This document shows, piece after piece, positions 57,572 through 64,000 of a DNA stretch of 64,000 bases. Both the position numbers and the translations under genes were made by a program. The notes under the pieces were generated by a model. The model was not told where the DNA came from. It was given only the letters and a program-made list of their open reading frames with translations, and did not search any database. The stretch's first letter is position 1; every line of letters starts with the position of its first letter. The DNA comes from Chrysomallon squamiferum (Eukaryota; Mollusca; Gastropoda; Neomphalida; Peltospiridae): NCBI GenBank assembly GCA_012295275.1, contig CM022677.1, positions 2,152,948 to 2,216,947 of the forward strand, read 5' to 3'.

Positions 57572-58909
57572 GTAAACCTGATTTGTTTTTTCTTGATTCA
57601 TTTGCTGGTAAAGTTTGAATTCCTTCTAAACTTTTTTTTTCAGTTAAGTATGTCAATTCTAAAGATTTCAACATTTGTTTGATATGGTATGAATGTAATA
57701 TCAACATTTATTTATGGTGTCATTATATAAGAAAATGCTAAATTATTATAATATTTTAATAAGTAAATAATTTTAGTGGTTTTACCAAATAGTAGTATTC
57801 AGCTTAATGATAACTGTTCTTATCCATTTGTATGAGACCAGTATATTCACACACGGACACACACACACACACACACTCACACACTGACTCATCCTATATA
57901 TATTTATTTGTATTTCATCGCTGACTTAGAAAACAACTATCTTGAAGCAGGATCTTGTTTCCTTCTTCTTTCATGATTATTATTTTATTCCTTACCCTCC
58001 TCTACCCTGTCTACAACCCTCATTTTAAAAAATTATTAAATTATGTTTGCTGTTTATTAAAATATTTTAATTTCTTTCATTTATTTATTTATTTATTTAT
58101 TGATTTATTATTTTGAATATTTTAATTTACACTTACTTTTTATTACATTTATAAGAAAAGTGAAAGTTAAATAGTTAACTTGTATGTGTGTGTGCTCTTG
58201 TTTTGTAATTAAAGCTACATTATTTTTGTATTTTCTTTATTTAATGTTCAGTGATAATTTTTGCTTATATGGACATACCTGGAAACCCTCTTGGTCTTTT
58301 CAAAGATGTCACAGAAAGATCTCTGGCCTTGTTAATGGAAATGTGAGTGGATTTCCTAGAAATGTTGTCATGTGGTTCTAATTCTGCAGCAAATTTAGTT
58401 GTGATAGTTCCCTGTATTACATCTCTTTCAGGGAATGATATTTCATTTAATAAGAAATAAAAGGTTTAATGTTTTAATTAAAAATATATTTTTTTAATTC
58501 TTTCTGTCATTTTGAAACAATGTAAATAAAATGATATAAAAGGTTGTGACTTAAAATCATGACTAGAAAATTACTAGCAACCTTACTGAATACTTTCATT
58601 ATGTTGTTTTGATAACCATACAAATGCAAACTTTACTTCTGTGAATGAACTGTTTTATATTCTTAAACAACAAAAAAAATCCACACATTTATTTAAGTAT
58701 TTTATTAACTTGTAATGGTAATGGATGCACTATTTCTTACTAGAAACAAAATCAACGAAATAATAATATGTTTATTTATTTCTTTCTTTATTTATTTATT
58801 TATGTATATTTTTTGTTTGTTTGATGAAATTAATAAATTGTAAATTATTTCAAGATTATGAACATCTTGTACAGGTAGCAGTTCTGTATTTGACAGGTAC
58901 AATCTCCAT
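57572..58909. other. Presumed intronic DNA of the MARS1 relic; possible exon at 58245-58345
   Basis: Mostly AT-rich with TTTA repeats. 58245-58345 is exon-like (GTTCAG acceptor, GTGAGTG donor) and one frame (TYLETLLVFSKMSQKDLWPC) loosely recalls the 'LE..L..W' segment after LPK in MARS1; too weak to claim. Confidence 0.35.
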
Positions 58910-59312
58910 GGAGACCAGTACACTCAGACTGGTGAACTAAGAAAAAGGGAGGTAATTCATCAGGTCACATTGCAGCAGGTGTTAAGAGTCTGTGATATGA
59001 AACACTGGTTTTACACTCTTCACGCAGAATTCCAGGACATCACATACCCACTTGTTTGCATGTTCCTTCCAAACAAGACTCAAGCTACATATGTCTCAGC
59101 TCTTGAAGATTGAAGCAGAAAAAAACTTCAATTTGAAGCCACAGATTATCTAGACTGACTTTGAGAAAGCTGTCTCCAGTGCAGCAGTGAAAGAGTTCAA
59201 GGAGATGTTTTTTCAGCAGTGCACAAGCTCTGTGAAGGAAGATTCAGCATATTGGTCATACAAAGAAGATTCTGGTAACAGTAGTGTAAGATTTAGAAGC
59301 ACCTAGTTAAAG
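58910..59312 (+). pseudogene. MULE-type transposase shard
   Basis: A frame at 58985-59113 reads HWFYTLHAEFQDITYPLVCM then FLPNKTQATYVSALE. After a shift, 59110-59308 reads IEAEKNFNLKPQII, a stop, TDFEKAVSSAAVKEF and a tail. MULE transposases have 'LYTIHA...YPLV..LLPNK....Y...F..LK' followed by 'P..I.TDFE.A...A', which contains catalytic acidic residues (the D of TDFE). The shard lacks the N-terminal WRKY/GCM1 zinc finger and C-terminal SWIM finger typical of full MULE proteins. It lies among the MARS1 relic and block B. Confidence 0.75.
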
Positions 59313-60299
59313 TTCTTAGTGATTAGGTAAAAGAAAATGTGTACTAATATACTGACAGATTAGTCTTGAAGTTTGTTTTCATTAATATATATTCTATAAA
59401 ATGTTTAATGTCTTCAGTTATTTTACACCTAATATCAAACTATATTATAGTATATAATTAATTTATTTTTGTTTTTAATTTACTTTTTTATTTGTTTTTT
59501 ATTTATTTAATTTTTTTGTTTTGAGGATTTAGATTTTATATTAAAATAAACTAATGCAGTATTAATTATGTTCATTCACAGTGCAGGAAAGCTATAGTCA
59601 TACTGGTGAAAATACTGTTTATTAATGTTTAATATATTTGTATTATTTTATTTTATATTTTTAATTATCTTTTAATTTATTAAACATCCTTTTTTAGTTT
59701 TGGTTGTAGAGTTCATAACAATTAATAATGGCATTTAATCAAAAATATTTGTATTTATTACAGGGATTCTTGAAAGGTCCTGGTGGATAATGGAGTTATT
59801 GAAACTGTGTTCAAGTCTGTTTCAGGAATGTTTGATTTGACGTCTGCTCTGAATTCCAATCACAGACAGAACCCACCTTGAATCCATCCCCAGAGATGTT
59901 GCTGTGTTCTGCTGGGTTGCTTCCAGCACATTCAAGTCCACAAACAGAGTTCAGCAGCTGCAGTTGTCAGTGGTAATATTTTTACTCACAGTTTTAATAT
60001 GTTAATGATACTCACCACAACTGAGAGGAAAGCTGCTCAGTTGTCAGTGGTAACATTTTTACTCACAGTTTTAATATGTTAATGATACTCACCACAACTG
60101 AGAGGAAAGCTGCTCAGTTGTCAGTGGTAACATTTTTACTCACAGTTTTAATATGTTAATGATACACAACACAACTGATTTATTTATATATTTTGTTGGC
60201 TTTTGGTTTTTAAAATTATTTTTATTTATTTTATTTGATATATATTTTTTATTATTTATTATTTTTGTTATTGTTGTATACTTATTAACATTTGTTTAA
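59313..60299. other. AT-rich DNA with an exon-like segment at 59765-59970 and an ~82-bp tandem repeat
   Basis: 59765-59970 follows a TATTACAG acceptor and is of higher complexity (one frame: DVAVFCWVASSTFKSTNRVQ) but unassigned. CAGTTGTCAGTGGTAA begins copies at about 59963, 60038 and 60117 of a unit running through ACTCACAGTTTTAATATGTT and ACTGAGAGGAAAGCTGCT. Confidence 0.55.
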
Positions 60300-62600
60300 A
60301 TTAAATGGAATTTATTTCAAATAAATATTTAAAATGTTAGTTTTATTTTCAGTGTTATTACTGAAGATTGACTGTACTGAAGCAGTGCTGGAGAAAAAAG
60401 TTCATGTTTTCTCTGATCACATGAAAACAGGTTTACTTTCTCAGCTGTTTTCATTAATACAACAGAATTAATTGACCATTCATTACATGTGGGTTTTTCA
60501 AGCACTGAGTGTGAAAAGATGAACATGATATGAACATAAATTCAGATTATAAGAGAGTTGTATTCACTTTTTTTAAATTATTTATTTTATATATTGTTTT
60601 TGCTTTAACTATAGATATATAAATAAATAAATATGCAAATAGTGATTTTTTAATTATTGTTTTCAGATATGATTTGTTTGCTGTTTCTTCATAATTAATT
60701 TTTATATTTATATTCGTATTATTTTTTTATTTTTTTTATTTAAATAAAAATGTGTTTTGTCTTATTTTATTTTTATAAATTCCTTCAGGATCATTAATAT
60801 AAATAATTTGTGTTTTTCAGAATCCAGTGTCAGATCAGCCCAGGAGACAGTCTACCACTCTGAGCTGACAACAAAAACAGAGTCAGCTGTAAGAAGTCAG
60901 CCATTGATTAGAAAGTGACTGAATTTGTTACACAGAGCTTACAATTTAGATTTAGTAACTGAAATACACACATACAGTCATGTTAACATTTAGATTTAGT
61001 AACTGAAATACACACATACAGTCATGTTAACATTTACATTTAGTAACTGAAATACACACATACAGTCATGTTACCATTTAGATTTAGAAACTGAAATACA
61101 CACATACAGTCATGTTAACATTTAGATTTAGTAACTGAAATACACACATACAGTCATGTTAACATTTAGATTTAGTAACTGAAATACACACATACAGTCA
61201 TGTTAACATTTAGATTTAGAAACTGAAATACACACATACAGTCATGTTAACATTTTAAATGTTAACTTAGTACATTAATATCAAGAAAGTGAATGATACT
61301 TTGTAGAATTATTTCATCTATACTTCAAACTTGATTTATTCAAACTTGTGTGTTAAAGTCAGATGTCCCCTTTCAATACTTTAGCTAACATTTAAATTAT
61401 AATTTGCTTTTGTTTCCAGCGAATGAAAGGATTATTAATGATACATTTTTTTATTTTTTTATTACTTTACTGGATAAACTGGACATGCTGACCAGAAAAA
61501 TGTCAAATAATTAAGTCACAACCCATTTGAATCATATCTAATCTTTATTTTTCATGTAAAATTGTATAATCCACATTAATATTGTTGGTACAACTCAGAA
61601 TATTATTTTATTTTAATTAAAACTTTTACATTTCTTACATTTTCTGCCGGTTCTTTTATGATGAGCTTGGTTTGAGAATGAAAGAAAACACGTGAGAAGT
61701 GATGTCCTCTGATTCTAAAATCACTTCTCAATTTCCCCTCCAAGTTCTTCAAGTTTTCTGATCACTCTGAACTAAGAAAATGAAACATCTCAACAACAAA
61801 TATGAAGAACTGAATTCTTGGATAAAGTTGAAAGCTTTTAGAAAGTTTCACACCAAAATAACATTTTAAAAACATTACTAGTGTGAATCATGGACTGTTC
61901 TTACTGAAGAATGTGTAATGTGACATGGTTTTAGACTCAGTCACAGTGTTGTTGATGAAATCAGATGTACACAGAATGTTTGTACCAGACACAGCACCAA
62001 GTACAGTCAAGTCTGTGAAAAAAAAAAATATTAATAAAAAAATGGCTAAATCTAGAAATCTTTAACTGCTGCAAATCTTATGGCTCAAGGGAGATAATTT
62101 TATTTATATATTTATTTATTGATTTATTTTTATTTTAAAGAATAATCAACTTAATCACGTAATCCAAATATAAAATAACAAAGAATATAAAGATTTCTGT
62201 TATAGATTAAAAAGAAAAAAAACAAAGTATGTTAATAAAACATAAAGTGGAAGATGATATGTTGTTTGTAAGCTATATTATAAAGAAATTTTCTTAATGA
62301 ATAATTTGCACATCACATTACCACATAGTTGTTTCTTAATTTTTTTTTTTTTTTTTCTAACCAAATGTCTTGATATTGTTATTTTATTTTGTTAATATAT
62401 TTTTATTAACAAAACAGAAATCTTGGTATTTTTGTGATTTATAGCACTCAGCTCTTCAACAGCTTATGAAACATTTTATACCATGTTGTTCTAATTTAGG
62501 ATTATTGTGTTTTCTGTTGTTTATTACATATTTTTAGCTAGCAGTTTCATCAGCTTGGGAAACAATTTCATAAAAGTGGAGAACTTTTTTATTTACATAG
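60300..62600. other. Segmental duplication block B (partner of block A, 9100-14830)
   Basis: Collinear with block A as itemised there. Shared landmarks: TTTATTTTCAG near 60350 (A: 9400), GCTTTTGTTTCCAG near 61410 (A: 11810), CCAAGTTCTTCAAGTTTTCT near 61740 (A: 13777), ACCAGACACAGCACCAAGT near 61985 (A: 14050), CAGAAATCTTGGTATTTTT near 62417 (A: 14518). Block B is more compact because A has acquired repeats. No intact gene. Confidence 0.8.
60945..61255. repeat. ~44-bp tandem repeat x6-7
   Basis: Unit TTTAGATTTAGTAACTGAAA then TACACACATACAGTCATGTT then AACA; copies differ at single bases. Confidence 0.95.
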
Positions 62601-63545
<945 letters not shown>

Positions 63546-63548
63546 GTT

Positions 63549-63800
63549 TGTGTGGGGTGTGTGTGTGTGTGTGGTGTGTCTGTGTGTGTGTGGGTGTGTC
63601 TGTGTATGGGTGGGTGTGCGCATTTTCTCTCGAGTACAACATGTACGTTATTCGTGGTGGTGAATGATAACCAAGAAAGACCTAATTCCAGCAAGATTAT
63701 TTTTCAGATTTAAAAATATATTAATTAATTAATTAATGATGATAATACTACTACTACTATTACTACAACTAGTACTACTAACAGCAACACCAACAATAAC

Positions 63801-63838
<38 letters not shown>

Positions 63839-63900
63839 CAACAACAACAACAACAATAATAATAATAATAATAATTAATTAATTAATAATATTAAGTGTG
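63549..63900. repeat. (TG)n-rich tract, then ATTA, ACT, ATA and ACA simple repeats
   Basis: Impure TG run to about 63625, then ATTA (63720-63737), ACT (63750-63780), AAT (63800-63833) and ACA/ATA runs to about 63890. Confidence 0.95.
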
Positions 63901-64000
63901 TATTTCACAGAAAATAATAGCTTTTATTCATTGAGATTTGTCACACACACATAAACAAAAAATGTTTTTCTGTTTCTTTTCTTAGATGAAAAGGGTCTCT

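Noticed and set aside
59765-59970. MARS1 C-terminal exon
   Set aside because: Exon-like borders but no frame aligns with MARS1 anticodon-binding or WHEP regions; left as unassigned.

Overview
The window is animal nuclear DNA: very AT-rich and low in coding density, with many microsatellites and minisatellites, short introns with GT/AG borders, and decayed transposons. A mollusc is my best guess. The reasons are the mix of elements (mariner, piggyBac, MULE, a YADD-type LINE), a compact BIR-BIR-UBA inhibitor-of-apoptosis gene, and a recurring GGGARRTAA-type word that I associate with molluscan intergenic DNA. The species cannot be read from the sequence.

Region 1 (1-9.1 kb) is a graveyard of mobile and viral relics. 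It holds a minus-strand parvovirus-like NS1/Rep (SF3 helicase) fossil, a hairpin, the cysteine-rich tail of a transposon-type integrase, a piggyBac transposase shard, a non-LTR retrotransposon RT relic, a small CAMSAP-like shard, and about 3.3 kb of degenerate CA/TTATCA minisatellite ending at a 200-base assembly gap.

Region 2 (9.1-17.5 kb) is a decayed segmental duplication. It carries a relic exon of cytosolic methionyl-tRNA synthetase (MARS1) on the plus strand and relic exons of CAMSAP/Patronin (microtubule minus-end protein) on the minus strand.

Region 3 (17.7-28.4 kb) is transposon-dominated. In order: an 847-bp TA-flanked nonautonomous element; a long broken transposase-like gene of a family I cannot name, split by a 2.8-kb element with ~620-bp inverted repeats and a perfect 6-bp target duplication; and a full-length dead mariner with a 67-bp internal tandem expansion.

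Region 4 (28.4-37 kb) holds the only gene that looks nearly alive: an intronless inhibitor-of-apoptosis protein (two BIR domains plus a UBA domain) at 33.4-34.35 kb. It is broken by one apparent missing base between the BIRs and by a stop nine codons before the natural end. A ten-copy 29-bp array with TTACGTCA (bZIP-type) sites lies about 0.8 kb upstream.

Region 5 (37-48 kb) is AT-rich with tandem repeats and no recognisable gene, except a minus-strand ORF of 25-residue repeats with a signal-peptide-like start.

Region 6 (48.8-62.6 kb) carries a second, better preserved CAMSAP relic (minus strand: CH-domain exons and a CKK-domain exon) and a head-to-head MARS1 relic (plus strand: N-terminal exon, HIGH-region exon, zinc-knuckle exon). 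The latter is followed by a MULE transposase shard and by a block (60.3-62.6 kb) that is paralogous to region 2. Together, regions 2 and 6 look like copies of one CAMSAP/MARS1 neighbourhood that were duplicated, rearranged and are decaying. The window ends in simple repeats. No tRNA, rRNA or CRISPR array was seen.
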